From: JAGIBJ01 sp032119595
GTDB lineage: Bacteria; Actinomycetota; Thermoleophilia; Solirubrobacterales; Solirubrobacteraceae
Assembly: GCA_032119595.1 (NCBI GenBank)
Contig: JAUMBQ010000003.1
Location: 226,010-290,009, forward strand
Reading direction: 5' to 3'
Length of the DNA stretch: 64,000 bases
Shown here: positions 50,198-59,634 of the stretch, piece after piece
Position numbering within the stretch: the stretch's first letter is position 1
How the letters are laid out: each line of letters begins with the position of its first letter
Notes under the pieces: model-generated
Database searches by the model: none
Seen by the model: only the letters and a program-made list of their open reading frames with translations
Told to the model about the DNA's origin: nothing
Made by a program: the position numbers and the translations under genes

Positions 50198-50232
50198 GCT
50201 TGCGGGCGACGGGCGACGGGCGACGGGCAAGC
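50198..50232. repeat. Three tandem GGGCGAC heptamers flanked by an inverted hexamer
   Basis: GGGCGAC x3 (50204-50224) lies between GCTTGC (50198-50203) and its complement GCAAGC (50227-50232), just downstream of the vapC-like stop. It could form a hairpin terminator for the second vapBC pair or mark a slippage-prone spot. Confidence 0.4.
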
Positions 50233-50236
50233 GCGT

Positions 50237-50641
50237 TCAGCGAATGGTGACCATGGTGACTCCCAGGTCGCCGGCGCGCTGCCATCGCCCATCGGTCGTG
50301 AGGACCGGGCAGTCGGCCGCCCGCGCTAGCGCGACGTAGAAGGCGTCATACAGCGAGAGCTGATGCCGCATCGCCCAGGCACCGGCCGCAAACGGTCCGA
50401 GCCCTCGGCGTTCGAATGGCAACAGGGCGAGATCCGAGACCGCCGATGCGATGTCGGCCGGAGCGACTCGGCCACTTCGCTCGATGCCCTTGAGCGCACT
50501 GAGCACCTCCGCGTCAAACAGCTCGGGGACGCGGACGGTGCGACCACGGAGTTCGGCCGCGATCCGAAAACCCAGCGAGGTCCGGGTCAGGAGTGCGACG
50601 GCAGCCGACGCGTCGACGACCACCGGTTTGGAATCACGCAT
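50237..50641 (-). CDS. vapC: PIN-domain toxin of a second VapBC pair
   Basis: 134 aa. Asp in VVVDASAAVALL, Glu in LFDAEVLSALK, Asp in LYDAFYVALA and Asp in LTTDGRW are the PIN acidic residues. Starts 8 bases inside the antitoxin gene. Family is distinct from the first VapC in this window, so the two pairs are not a recent duplication. Confidence 0.9.
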   Translation of the reverse strand: MRDSKPVVVDASAAVALLTRTSLGFRIAAELRGRTVRVPELFDAEVLSALKGIERSGRVAPADIASAVSDLALLPFERRGLGPFAAGAWAMRHQLSLYDAFYVALARAADCPVLTTDGRWQRAGDLGVTMVTIR

Positions 50642-50915
50642 CAGTTTCGATGTCGATCCCGACCCTCCTCAGGAGTTCACGGTCGCGCTCGTCGCGTCCA
50701 TCGCGCACGAGCTGGGCGACGTCGAGCGACTCGGCTCCGACCATGGGACCTCGCGCCGCCATCCCGTCCAGCCATTCGTCGAGGGTGGGCAGCTGCTGGT
50801 CCTTGCGGATCAGGCCGAGGACATAGTCGCGAACGGTGACGTGCTGCAGGGCGGCCCGCCGCCGGAGTTCAGCATGCATCGGCTCCGGGACGTTCTTGAC
50901 CTGCAGGTTCGCCAT
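50634..50915 (-). CDS. vapB: FitA/VapB-type ribbon-helix-helix antitoxin
   Basis: 93 aa from the ATG at 50915; a longer frame starts upstream. LQVKNVPEPMHAELRRRAALQHVTVRDYVL is spread over residues 4-33 as the ribbon-helix-helix DNA-binding fold of FitA-like antitoxins. The C-terminal part (DVAQLVRDGRDERDRELLRR) would contact the PIN toxin. No obvious palindrome is seen in the 40 bases upstream. Confidence 0.88.
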   Translation of the reverse strand: MANLQVKNVPEPMHAELRRRAALQHVTVRDYVLGLIRKDQQLPTLDEWLDGMAARGPMVGAESLDVAQLVRDGRDERDRELLRRVGIDIETDA

Positions 50916-50956
50916 AGACGTATCGTGGCATGCCATCAGCATCCTCACAAGCCCGT

Positions 50957-51460
50957 TCAGTCGTTGCGATCAGCGGTGTGGAGCCGCCTCGCCCAACCGA
51001 GGCCGAACCAGAGGATCCCGAAGGTGAGCACGACTGCACCCGTAGTGACGCCGGCCGTGACGTCGCCGAACAGGAAGCTCGTCACGAGCATCACCGCGCC
51101 GCTCATGGCGAGCGCCAAGAACAGGAGCCCGGCGATGGCCCCCTGCGTGGCGTATTCGATGATGCGCTCCTTCTCGCCCCGCTCGAACATGATCCGGTGG
51201 TAGGCCGCCGGCGCGATGAACAGCGCCGAGCTGAGGGTCGCCGCCAGGAGCGTGAACAAGTAGACGCCCTTCTGGAAGTCGTTGACGCGATCAAAACCGC
51301 TCGCGAACGGCACCGCAAGCAAGAACGCGAACAGCACCTGCACGCCGGGCATCATCACGCGCAGCTCTTGCAGCAACTCGCTGAGCTGCCGGTTCAGGCG
51401 CTCCTTCTTCGCTTCGAGGTCGTCGTCTTGGGAAGCGTTGTCACCAGCAGCAGGACTCAC
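50957..51460 (-). CDS. DUF6328 membrane protein
   Basis: 167 aa. A short coiled N-terminus (KKERLNRQLSELLQELRVMM), then four transmembrane helices (about 40-58, 67-88, 105-126, 133-152) with the GVQVLFAFLLAVPF and IAPAAYHRIMF motifs of DUF6328. Function unknown; widespread in actinobacteria. 41 bases upstream of the second antitoxin start on the same strand. Confidence 0.85.
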   Translation of the reverse strand: MSPAAGDNASQDDDLEAKKERLNRQLSELLQELRVMMPGVQVLFAFLLAVPFASGFDRVNDFQKGVYLFTLLAATLSSALFIAPAAYHRIMFERGEKERIIEYATQGAIAGLLFLALAMSGAVMLVTSFLFGDVTAGVTTGAVVLTFGILWFGLGWARRLHTADRND

Positions 51461-51529
51461 TCCTCCGTTCTACCGCAGCGGAGCTAGGCTCGCGGTCATG
51501 ACCGAGTCCGTCCGTCCGAGGTGCCGCCG

Positions 51530-52561
51530 ATGAGGGTGTCCCTGATCGGTTACGGGCTCGCGGGCGAGTCGTTCCACGCGCCCTTCATCGCCCAGACCGA
51601 AGGCCTTGAGCTCGCCACGATCGTCACCGGCGACACCGACCGAGCGGCTCGCGCGAGCGCCGCCCACCCAAGCGCGCTGGTCACCGCCGATGCGGCTCGC
51701 GCGTGGGATGCCGATGTCGTGGTGATCGCCACCCCAAACCGGTTCCACGTCTCCTACGCGCACGAGGGCCTCGCGCGCGGGGTGCCGGTGATCGTCGACA
51801 AGCCACTGGCAACCTCGCTGCACGAGGTCGAGGTCCTCCTGGCCGACCTTGAGGCCACCCGCGGCAAGCTGTCGGTGTTCCAGAATCGACGCTGGGACGG
51901 CGACTTCCTTACTGCTCAGCGACTCGTCCGGGACGGAACGCTCGGCCCGCTCATCCGCTTCACGTCCCGCTTCGTCCGATTCCGGCCAGCGGTCAGCGAC
52001 GGCTGGCGCGAAGGCGGCGACCCACGAGACGGGGGCGGCACGCTCCTGGACCTCGGTCCACACCTGATCGACCAGGCCCTCGTGTTGCTCGGGCCCGCCC
52101 GCAGCGTGTACGCAGAGGTCGGGACTCATCGCCAGGGCGCCGCGACGGACGACGACGCCTTTGTCGTGCTCGAGCACGCGAGCGGCGCGCGGTCGCACCT
52201 GTTCATGAGCGCCATCGCACCGATTCCCGCGCCGCGCATGGAGCTCACCGGCGCCAGCGGTGGATTCGTGAGCAGCGAGTTGGACGTGCAGGAGGCGCAG
52301 CTCCGAGCCGGACTCCCAACGTCCTCGGCATCGTTCGGCCTGAACCCGCCCGGAACGCTGGTGTCCCCTACCGGCACGCGCGCCCAGCCGGTCGAGCCGG
52401 GCGACTATGGCGCGTTCTATGCCGCGGTCCCGGCATGGATCGAGGGCACCGCCGCGGCGCCGGTCGATCCCGCCGACAGCCGCCCCGTCTTCGCGATCAT
52501 CGAGGCAGCTCGGCGCAGCTCCGCGGCCGGCGCGGTCGTGCCGCTCGACCCGCCCGCCTGA
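51530..52561 (+). CDS. Gfo/Idh/MocA-family NAD(P)-dependent oxidoreductase
   Basis: 343 aa from the ATG at 51530 (GAGGTG 8 bases upstream). Rossmann loop GYGLAGESFHAPF, the VDKPLATS motif carrying the catalytic Lys of the EKP/DKP triad, and GGGTLLDLGPHLIDQALVLLG, a typical catalytic helix of this family. Members oxidise sugars, inositols or related hydroxy compounds. Closest in look to YgjR/YvaA-type members; the substrate is unknown. Confidence 0.92.
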   Translation: MRVSLIGYGLAGESFHAPFIAQTEGLELATIVTGDTDRAARASAAHPSALVTADAARAWDADVVVIATPNRFHVSYAHEGLARGVPVIVDKPLATSLHEVEVLLADLEATRGKLSVFQNRRWDGDFLTAQRLVRDGTLGPLIRFTSRFVRFRPAVSDGWREGGDPRDGGGTLLDLGPHLIDQALVLLGPARSVYAEVGTHRQGAATDDDAFVVLEHASGARSHLFMSAIAPIPAPRMELTGASGGFVSSELDVQEAQLRAGLPTSSASFGLNPPGTLVSPTGTRAQPVEPGDYGAFYAAVPAWIEGTAAAPVDPADSRPVFAIIEAARRSSAAGAVVPLDPPA

Positions 52562-52683
52562 AGGCGCGCCCGGCCGCCAATACACCGGTCGACCCCAGCC
52601 GTATGCGCAACCTGTCGGTCAAGACTTGTCACACCGTCGCGCAATCCTTTGCCTGGGCACGGCGGCCGGAGGGCGTCCCTGCG

Positions 52684-52689
52684 TATGCT
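52684..52689 (+). promoter_or_regulatory. Candidate -10 box (TATGCT) for a leaderless malic-enzyme transcript
   Basis: TATGCT sits 10 bases before the GTG at 52699. The G-run between them is too close to the start to act as a ribosome site, so translation may begin at the transcript's first codon. No confident -35. Confidence 0.4.
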
Positions 52690-52698
52690 CAGGGGGTT

Positions 52699-54186
52699 GT
52701 GAGTAGACCAAGCGCCCAGTACTCGGTCGTTCTTCGCGTGGAGATCGACGACTCGCCCGGAGCGGTCACGCGTCTCGTAGACGCGATCGCTGCCTGCGAG
52801 GGCGAGGTCGTAGCCAACGACGTCGTCTCTGCCGAGCACGGCCGTTCCGTACGCGACCTCGTGGTCAACTGCACGAGCACCGGGCATCAGCAAGCCCTCC
52901 GCGACCTGCTCGACGCGTTCGAGGACGTCCGCGTGCTCGGTCTCACCGATCGCACCTTCGCGCTGCACCACGGCGGCAAGCTCACCAGCGAGGCTTCGGC
53001 CCCAATGCGCACGCGCGACGATCTCGCCATGGCGTACACGCCCGGTGTGGCCCGCGTCTGCGAGGCGATCCACCGCGACAAGGCCAAGGCGTTCGATTAC
53101 ACGATCAAACGCAACACGGTCGCGGTCGTCTCCGACGGCACTGCCGTGCTCGGCATGGGCGACATCGGCCCCGAGGCCGCGATGCCAGTGATGGAGGGCA
53201 AGGCTGTCCTCTTCAAGGAGTTTGCGGACGTCGACGCGTTCCCGATCTGCCTCGATACGAAGGACACCGAGGAGATCATCCGCACGGTCAAGCTCATCGC
53301 CCCAACCTTCGGCGGCATCAACCTCGAGGACATCTCTGCCCCGCGGTGCTTCGAGATCGAGGACCGACTCAAGGCCGAACTCGACATTCCGGTGTTCCAC
53401 GACGACCAGCACGGCACGGCCATCGTGGTGCTCGCCGCCGTCTACAACGCGCTGAAACTCATCGACAAGCGCATCGAGGACCTCCGCGTGCTCTGCGTGG
53501 GCATCGGTGCTGCCGGTGTGGCCGTGTCGAAGATCCTGATGAACGCCGGCGTGCGCGACGTGATCGGGTGCGACACCAAGGGCGCCCTGAGCACGACGCG
53601 CGCCGACTATCTCGACGGCTCGATGAACTCGATGAAGCGCTGGTACGCCGAGAACAGCAACCCCGGCAAGATCCTCGGTGCTCCGAAGGACGTCATCGAC
53701 GACATCGACCTCTTCATCGGGCTTTCGGGCCCTGGCGTGATCGAGGCCAAGGACCTCGGCCGGATGGCACGCGACGCGATGGTGTTCGCGATGTCGAACC
53801 CGGATCCCGAGGTCAGCCCCGAGGAGGCCGCGCCGTACGTGCGGATCATGGCGACGGGTCGTTCCGACTACCCCAACCAGATCAACAACGTGCTGGCGTT
53901 CCCCGGAATCTTCCGCGGCGCGCTCGACGTGCGTGCGCGCTCGATCACCGAAGAGATGAAGATCGCCGCCGCGCGCGCCATCGCCGACGCCGTTCCCGCC
54001 GATCAGCTCCGCGAGGACTTCATCATTCCGTCGGTGTTCGATCGCGAGATCGCCCCGGCGGTCGCGGCGGCCGTCGCGCACGAAGCCGATATCCAGCGCA
54101 CCTCACGCGCCAACCTCGACGACTTCGAGGCTGGCGGTCCGGGTGGCGCAGGCGGGCAGCAGCCCGTCCTCGCTCCCAACCTCTAG
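52699..54186 (+). CDS. NAD(P)-dependent malic enzyme with N-terminal ACT domain
   Basis: 495 aa from GTG. An ACT-like regulatory domain (residues about 8-85, SVVLRVEIDDSPGAVTRLVDA and DLVVNCT) precedes the malic enzyme core: YTPGVARVC, GDIGPEAAMPVMEGKAVLFK, GGINLEDISAPRCFEIE, VFHDDQHGTAIVV, GIGAAGVAVSKIL and MSNPDPEVSP. It oxidatively decarboxylates malate to pyruvate. ACT fusion suggests amino-acid feedback. Followed after 8 bases by an epimerase-like gene. Confidence 0.95.
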   Translation: MSRPSAQYSVVLRVEIDDSPGAVTRLVDAIAACEGEVVANDVVSAEHGRSVRDLVVNCTSTGHQQALRDLLDAFEDVRVLGLTDRTFALHHGGKLTSEASAPMRTRDDLAMAYTPGVARVCEAIHRDKAKAFDYTIKRNTVAVVSDGTAVLGMGDIGPEAAMPVMEGKAVLFKEFADVDAFPICLDTKDTEEIIRTVKLIAPTFGGINLEDISAPRCFEIEDRLKAELDIPVFHDDQHGTAIVVLAAVYNALKLIDKRIEDLRVLCVGIGAAGVAVSKILMNAGVRDVIGCDTKGALSTTRADYLDGSMNSMKRWYAENSNPGKILGAPKDVIDDIDLFIGLSGPGVIEAKDLGRMARDAMVFAMSNPDPEVSPEEAAPYVRIMATGRSDYPNQINNVLAFPGIFRGALDVRARSITEEMKIAAARAIADAVPADQLREDFIIPSVFDREIAPAVAAAVAHEADIQRTSRANLDDFEAGGPGGAGGQQPVLAPNL

Positions 54187-54194
54187 GACACATC

Positions 54195-55103
54195 ATGCGG
54201 ATCACGGTCACCGGCGCAACCGGCGGGATCGGCTCCCTCCTCGTCTCCGCGCTGCTCTCGCGCGGCGACGAGGTGACCGTGCTGTCGCGCGATCCAGACG
54301 CCGCGACGGCGCAACTCGGCGATGTCCGCGCGCTCGCCTGGCAGCCTGCCGAGGGGACGCCTCCGCTGGAAGCAATCGAGCACAGCGACGCGATCGTGAA
54401 CCTCGCTGGCGAGACCGTCGCCCAGCGGTGGACTTCGGAGGCGAAAGCGCGGATCCTCTCCTCGCGAGTGATCGGCACTCGGCACCTGGTCCAGGGGATC
54501 GCCGGCGTCTCCGACGATCGTCGGCCCGTCGCGTTGATCTCGGGGTCGGCGATCGGGATCTACGGCGATCGCCGCGAGCCGACCGACGAGTCTGCGCCCG
54601 TCGGCACCGGCTTCCTACCGTCTGTCGCCGCGGCTTGGGAGATCGAGGCGCGCAAGGCCGAAACGTTCGGGCTGCGCGTCGCGCTGATCCGCTCTGGCGA
54701 CGTGCTCGCCGCCGACGACGGCGTCCTCCCCATCCTGTGCCGACTCACGAAGCTCGGCGTGATGGGCCCGCTCGGCGGCGGACGCCAGCCGTTCCCGTGG
54801 ATCCACGTCGTCGATGAGGTCGGCCTCATCTTGCACGCGGTCGACAGCCATCGGGCCAGCGGTCCGATCAACGCGGTCGCTCCAGGCCTCGTGACGCAGG
54901 GCGAGTTCGCGCGCTGCCTCGGCAAGAAGCTGCATCGGCCGGCCTTCGCGCCCGCCCCGAAGTTCGCGGTCCGCGCGCTCCGCGGCGAGATGGCCGACCT
55001 CATTCTCGAGGGCGCGGCCGCCACCCCGGCCGCCGCACGGGATCTCGGCTACGCCTTCGCGTTCCCGGATCTACCCGTCGCGCTCGACGACCTGCTGGAC
55101 TAG
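54195..55103 (+). CDS. TIGR01777-type NAD(P)-binding epimerase family protein
   Basis: 302 aa from the ATG at 54195. SDR-type Rossmann GATGGIGS (7-14), NLAGETVAQRWTSEAKARI and SGSAIGIYGDR (catalytic-like), LRVALIRSGDVLA, QPFPWIHVVDEVGLILHAV, all typical of the SulA/YfcH group, then a DUF1731-like C-terminal tail. Often annotated nucleoside-diphosphate sugar epimerase; actual substrate unknown. Eight bases after the malic enzyme stop, so co-transcribed. Confidence 0.9.
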   Translation: MRITVTGATGGIGSLLVSALLSRGDEVTVLSRDPDAATAQLGDVRALAWQPAEGTPPLEAIEHSDAIVNLAGETVAQRWTSEAKARILSSRVIGTRHLVQGIAGVSDDRRPVALISGSAIGIYGDRREPTDESAPVGTGFLPSVAAAWEIEARKAETFGLRVALIRSGDVLAADDGVLPILCRLTKLGVMGPLGGGRQPFPWIHVVDEVGLILHAVDSHRASGPINAVAPGLVTQGEFARCLGKKLHRPAFAPAPKFAVRALRGEMADLILEGAAATPAAARDLGYAFAFPDLPVALDDLLD

Positions 55104-55110
55104 CCGGCGA

Positions 55111-55158
55111 CGCCTGGGAGGAGCCGCGACCATAGCCGCGGCTCCGCACCTTCAGGCG
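55111..55158. terminator. Bidirectional terminator between convergent genes
   Basis: Inner stem GGAGCCGCG (55120-55128) and CGCGGCTCC (55137-55145) with an 8-base loop; outer stem CGCCTG/CAGGCG (55111-55116 with 55153-55158), which overlaps the stop codon of the minus-strand protease gene. Confidence 0.75.
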
Positions 55159-56261
55159 TGCGCGACTTCCAGGACCCTCGCGACGTCGGTGACCGACAGG
55201 AGGCCCGCCAGGTCGCCGCGTTCATCGACGACGAGTGCGCGACGCGGGTCGGTCGAAACGAGCGCCGGCCACACCGGCCCGACGGGGTCCGAAGCGTGGA
55301 CGACCAGGAGCCGGTCGAGCGGCATGATGTGGTCCCCCACGCGCTCGGTCGCCCAGCGAGCCTTCGGCAGCGCGGCGATGTCGCGGAAGACCACGAGCCC
55401 GACGGGCTTCCCGTCCTGCATGACGGGGTACGTGGTGTGGCGATGCGCGAACACGACGTCGTCAATGAACGCCTGAACGGAGAGATCCGCGTCGACGGAG
55501 AACGGCTCAGCCACCATCACGTGGCCGACGGTGATGCCTTCGAGCGCTTTGCTCTGGACGGTCGCGCCAACCTCGGCCCCTGAGGCCATCAGCAGGAACC
55601 AGCCGATGAAGGCAATCCAGAGACCGCCGAGGCCGCCGCCCGCGAGCACGGTGAACAGCCCGAGCGCGATGAACACGTGCGCAAACCCTCGCCCGACGGC
55701 CGCAGCCGCCTCCGTGGCGGCAGCGAGATCGCCCTTGCGCTGCCAAAGCGCTGACCGCAGGACGCGGCCGCCATCCAGCGGGAAGGCGGGCAGCAGGTTG
55801 AACACGAGCAGGGTGAGGTTGATGTAGCCGAGCCAGCTCAGGACCCCATCGACCGACGAAGGCAGCCCGGGCAGCGCCGACGTTGCGACGAACAGGACAC
55901 CAAGCGCCAGCGACACGAGCGGCCCCGCGATCGCGATCCGGAACTCCGCGCCGGCGGACGGGAACGTGCCCTTGAACTGGGCGACGCCGCCGAACATCCA
56001 GAGCGTGATGCCCTCAATTTCCACCCCCTCGCGCCGCGCACGCAGGGCGTGCCCGAGTTCGTGCAGCAGGAGACTGATGAAGAACACGGGCACGGCGACG
56101 ACCGCCATCACCGCGTAGGTGGTGTCGGACAGGCCCGGGTTGGAGTCCGGGAACACGCCAGCGCCGAGCGACCAGCCGATCAGGCCGACGACCAGCACCC
56201 AACTCCAGTTGGCGCCGATCGGGATGCCAGCAATGCGGCCGAAACGAAGCGTCGGATTCAT
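55152..56261 (-). CDS. Site-2 protease-type M50 metallopeptidase with CBS domains (Rip3-like)
   Basis: 369 aa from the ATG at 56261. Zinc-site HELGH (67-71) within a transmembrane helix, a second helix pair and NLLPAFPLDGGR with the third zinc ligand Asp. Two CBS domains (about 240-365, IMPLDRLLVVHASDPVGPVW and ALVVDERGDLAGLLSVTDVA) sit at the C-terminus. Such proteases cleave membrane-anchored regulators inside the bilayer; the CBS pair may sense nucleotides. Substrate unknown. Confidence 0.92.
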   Translation of the reverse strand: MNPTLRFGRIAGIPIGANWSWVLVVGLIGWSLGAGVFPDSNPGLSDTTYAVMAVVAVPVFFISLLLHELGHALRARREGVEIEGITLWMFGGVAQFKGTFPSAGAEFRIAIAGPLVSLALGVLFVATSALPGLPSSVDGVLSWLGYINLTLLVFNLLPAFPLDGGRVLRSALWQRKGDLAAATEAAAAVGRGFAHVFIALGLFTVLAGGGLGGLWIAFIGWFLLMASGAEVGATVQSKALEGITVGHVMVAEPFSVDADLSVQAFIDDVVFAHRHTTYPVMQDGKPVGLVVFRDIAALPKARWATERVGDHIMPLDRLLVVHASDPVGPVWPALVSTDPRRALVVDERGDLAGLLSVTDVARVLEVAHA

Positions 56262-56346
56262 GCGTGCCTCGGCGTCATGGTCGACGTGGATGTCCGGCAG
56301 GACCAGGTGAGATTCACGAACAGGAGCGTACTGCCAGCGTCCCCGT

Positions 56347-59300
56347 TCATCGTTTCCAAACCGGTTTCGGGAAACGGACGAGGTCGAAGCGAACGCCGCC
56401 TGAACTCGGCACGAGCGAGAAGTAGTTCGCGCCAGCACTCAGCAGCTTGCGATCAACGGTGGTGGTGCCGCGGACGCGCAGACCGCTTCGTACGACCTTC
56501 CCCGGAGCGTTCTTGGAGTTCGCGACATACAGCGTCAGGCGCGTGTCGCCCGGAAGGTCCTGCCCGCTCCAGGACAGGCGCACCTTCTTGGTTTTGGCTG
56601 ACAGCGGCTTCTTCTGGGTGGTCGCCGGCGTGATCCTGCCCGGCCGCACCCGGCCGATCTCAGGAATGGTTTCGATCGAGTACCGCGTCTGTTCGCCGGC
56701 GAGCGAGCGCAGCTTCCAGCGGCCAGCCTTCGGTGCGTAGACGACGAGCGCCGTCACGTCGCCGATGGTCTGGGTGAAGAGGTCCTTCCGACTCCGGCCC
56801 GGCCGGTACCTCACCCCCGTTGGCGAGACCAACTCAAACGCTGGTGCCTCGTCGCCACGAGCTTCGATGTACAGGAGCGGCTGCTTGGGCTTCACGGAGA
56901 ACTGCCGGGTCGATGACGTCCCGGCCCGCGCTGTCGCGCTGGCCGCGCTCGCGGTGAGCGTGACGTACTGGTTGATGTTCGACCCGATCCAGTCGACCTT
57001 CGGCGGAATGGTCGTCACGTTCGCCCACTTCATGCCGGCGCCGACGTACAAGCATCCGACCCACGGGATACAGATGCGGGTCGTCGCGCCGACGCCCTTG
57101 TCGGAGATCACGCCGCTGCCATTGGCAACCGACTTGCCAAGGACCTGGCCGCTCACGCTGCCCTGCGCGGTGAAGTGGTATCGGTCGATGACCGCCGACG
57201 TCGTCAGCGCCGCACTCACGGCCAGGGCGTTCCAGGAGGCGTTCAACGTGCCACTCGCGAGGAACGTCGGCGCAAGCTGGAGCGTGAGCGACGCCGTGCC
57301 CTTGACGAGCCGACCTTCCCCGTCGAGCACGTCGATCTCGCCTGCAAGCGTGCCGGAACCGGCGGTGTTCACGCTGAGGCTGACCTCCTTCAGGTGCAGC
57401 ACCCACCCGAAGGGATCGGGGGCGTTCGTCTTGAGCCAGCCGCCGCCGACCAGCGCCGTGATGATCAGTGGGTTGTTCGCCCCGCCGCTGAGGCCTTTGA
57501 GCGAGCCTCCGAAGGTGTCGAGGATGATGCCGGTCGTCCCGAGCGGGACCCCCGGCGTCTTGAGCTTCAGGCCTATCGCGTCGAGCGAACCTCCACTGAA
57601 CGCTCCGGAGATCTCGACTCCGGCGCTGCTCGACAAGTACGGGAATTCGAACGCCCCCATGACGAACCACGTGGAGGGCGGCCCCTCCGCGTACCCGACC
57701 GAGAATGTGCCGAGCTTCCAGTTGCTGCCGAGCTGTACGCCATCCCACCGGATTGAGCCGCCGAGGACCTTGAACGGTCCAGGGGCGTCCTTGTGGATGC
57801 CGAGCGAGAAGCTCCCGGTCGGCAAGGCCAGACCCGCGAGCGGCCCGAGGAGATCAAAGGACGGACGACCCGCCATCACCACGCCGCCGCCGCTGGCAGC
57901 GTCGATGTAGTTGGTCACGAGCGGCACGAACGGGACGCTCGCAAGCGTGTGTGACAGCAGGTTGCTGATCGTCATCTTCCCAAGCGCGGTGTGCCCGGAG
58001 ACCGGGTCCGTGACGCCAGCGGCCTCGATGTGAAGCGTTCCCGTGCCGATCCTGACGGGCGGCCCACGCATGACTTCGACGATGACGCTCGCGGCGGAGG
58101 TGATGTCGACGAGGCCGTCGTTTGCGACCACCGGCCCGCTCACTGACACGCCTCCGTTCAGCACGACATTGCCGGTGGCTGTCCATCGACCCGCGTCGTA
58201 GGTCATCGCGTCCGCGCAGATCCCCACGACCCCCACGGTGTGCCCGACGCGGTTGCAGCCCGGAGCCGTCCCAGGGTTGGGCGCGGTCTTGAACGTCTTG
58301 TCGGCGCCTGTGGCGACGACAGATGCACCTCGCAGGGCGACGATCCGCACGTGGTACGTGGTGTCGGCCGCCAGCCCCGCGATCGCGGTGATCGCTGCGA
58401 CGTCAGCGCTGCCGGCCCCCGCCGCGATCGCAGTCGTCGTCGTCCCGTAGGCCGTCGTGGTGCCGTACTCAAACTGGTACGAGGTCGCCGTCCCCTTCGG
58501 GTTGACCGTCCCGTTCAGCGTCGCGTCCTTCCACGTCACGAGGGTCGCGTCGCCGGTGACGACCGTCGGCAGTGTCGTCGCGCCTTCTCCGTACTTCACG
58601 ACCCGCGCGTTCTCCTTATCGGCGATGTAGAGCGTGGACGACGGCCCTGCTGCCACGTCCATCGGACGGTTGAACTGATCAGGCGCCGCGCCTTCAGTAC
58701 CCCACGTGCCGAGGAAGGCGCCGGTCGAGCTGAACTTCTGGATCCGGTTGTTGTTCATGTCGGCGACCCAGACGCTGCCGGTGGCGTCGACGTCGAGCCC
58801 CTGGTGGAACTCGCGGAACTGGCCGTTGCCGGTGCCGTAGGTGCCCCAGACTTCGCCGGCGGTCCAGGTCGGCGTGAACCGCACGACCCGATTGGCGTCC
58901 TGGTCGGTGACGTACACACCGGTGGCGCCCACCGCGACCCCGGCAGGCTTGCCGTACTGGCCGACGCCACTTCCAGGGCCGCCGACGAGCGCCTGCCAGG
59001 CGCCGCTCGTGTTAAAGCGCTGGATGCGCTGCTTGTTCAGCCCCGCGAGGTCGGTGGAACTCGTGTCGGCGACGTACACGTTCGTGCCGTCGGTCGCGAC
59101 GCTGTTCGGCTGATCGAAGACGCGCGACGGCACGCTGTCGACCGCGTTGAACTTGCTGACGTAGACACCAGCAGTGGTGAACTTCTGGACCCGGTTGTTG
59201 CCGGCGTCCACGACGTACACCCCAGTCGCGTCCACCGCGACATCACGCGCGCAAACGAACTGCCCGTTGGCGCTTCCGCGCGTGCCCCACTTCGTGATGA

Positions 59301-59553
59301 AGGCCCCGTTCGCCGTGAACTTCTGCACGCGGTCGGCATTGCAGTCCGCCACGTAGACATTGCCGGCGGCGTCGGTGTCGATCCCGGCTGCGCCCAGGAA
59401 CTGGCCGTCGCCGGAACCGGACGTACCCCATTCCCCGAGGTAGCCGAAGGCCGCCCCTGCAGGCGCGGCCGGGAGCAGGAAGCCGGCGAGAACAACGACG
59501 ATCGAAAGGACCAGCGGTGATCGGAGCAACGGACGAGCAGGCGCGGGAGACAC
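56347..59553 (-). CDS. Large secreted NHL-repeat protein with additional beta domains
   Basis: 1068 aa. Signal peptide (residues 1-34). Six NHL repeats form a beta-propeller from about 35 to 320 (units such as GNVYVADCNADRVQKF, VYVTDQDANRVVRF, VWVADMNNNRIQKFSS). Then a fibronectin-III-like module (about 330-420, SYQFEYGTTTAYGT and TTYHVRIVALRG), a large all-beta region with many Gly/Val strands, and a C-terminal beta domain (about 850-1068). No catalytic motif. It is probably an extracellular adhesion or scaffold protein. Confidence 0.85.
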   Translation of the reverse strand: MSPAPARPLLRSPLVLSIVVVLAGFLLPAAPAGAAFGYLGEWGTSGSGDGQFLGAAGIDTDAAGNVYVADCNADRVQKFTANGAFITKWGTRGSANGQFVCARDVAVDATGVYVVDAGNNRVQKFTTAGVYVSKFNAVDSVPSRVFDQPNSVATDGTNVYVADTSSTDLAGLNKQRIQRFNTSGAWQALVGGPGSGVGQYGKPAGVAVGATGVYVTDQDANRVVRFTPTWTAGEVWGTYGTGNGQFREFHQGLDVDATGSVWVADMNNNRIQKFSSTGAFLGTWGTEGAAPDQFNRPMDVAAGPSSTLYIADKENARVVKYGEGATTLPTVVTGDATLVTWKDATLNGTVNPKGTATSYQFEYGTTTAYGTTTTAIAAGAGSADVAAITAIAGLAADTTYHVRIVALRGASVVATGADKTFKTAPNPGTAPGCNRVGHTVGVVGICADAMTYDAGRWTATGNVVLNGGVSVSGPVVANDGLVDITSAASVIVEVMRGPPVRIGTGTLHIEAAGVTDPVSGHTALGKMTISNLLSHTLASVPFVPLVTNYIDAASGGGVVMAGRPSFDLLGPLAGLALPTGSFSLGIHKDAPGPFKVLGGSIRWDGVQLGSNWKLGTFSVGYAEGPPSTWFVMGAFEFPYLSSSAGVEISGAFSGGSLDAIGLKLKTPGVPLGTTGIILDTFGGSLKGLSGGANNPLIITALVGGGWLKTNAPDPFGWVLHLKEVSLSVNTAGSGTLAGEIDVLDGEGRLVKGTASLTLQLAPTFLASGTLNASWNALAVSAALTTSAVIDRYHFTAQGSVSGQVLGKSVANGSGVISDKGVGATTRICIPWVGCLYVGAGMKWANVTTIPPKVDWIGSNINQYVTLTASAASATARAGTSSTRQFSVKPKQPLLYIEARGDEAPAFELVSPTGVRYRPGRSRKDLFTQTIGDVTALVVYAPKAGRWKLRSLAGEQTRYSIETIPEIGRVRPGRITPATTQKKPLSAKTKKVRLSWSGQDLPGDTRLTLYVANSKNAPGKVVRSGLRVRGTTTVDRKLLSAGANYFSLVPSSGGVRFDLVRFPKPVWKR

Positions 59554-59634
59554 CCAGAGATCGTCCCTCGCACGCTGCTGCCCGGAATCCGTAGCGGCCC
59601 GCAGGTGCGCGGGGCGGTCTACGAAGCTGCGGCG

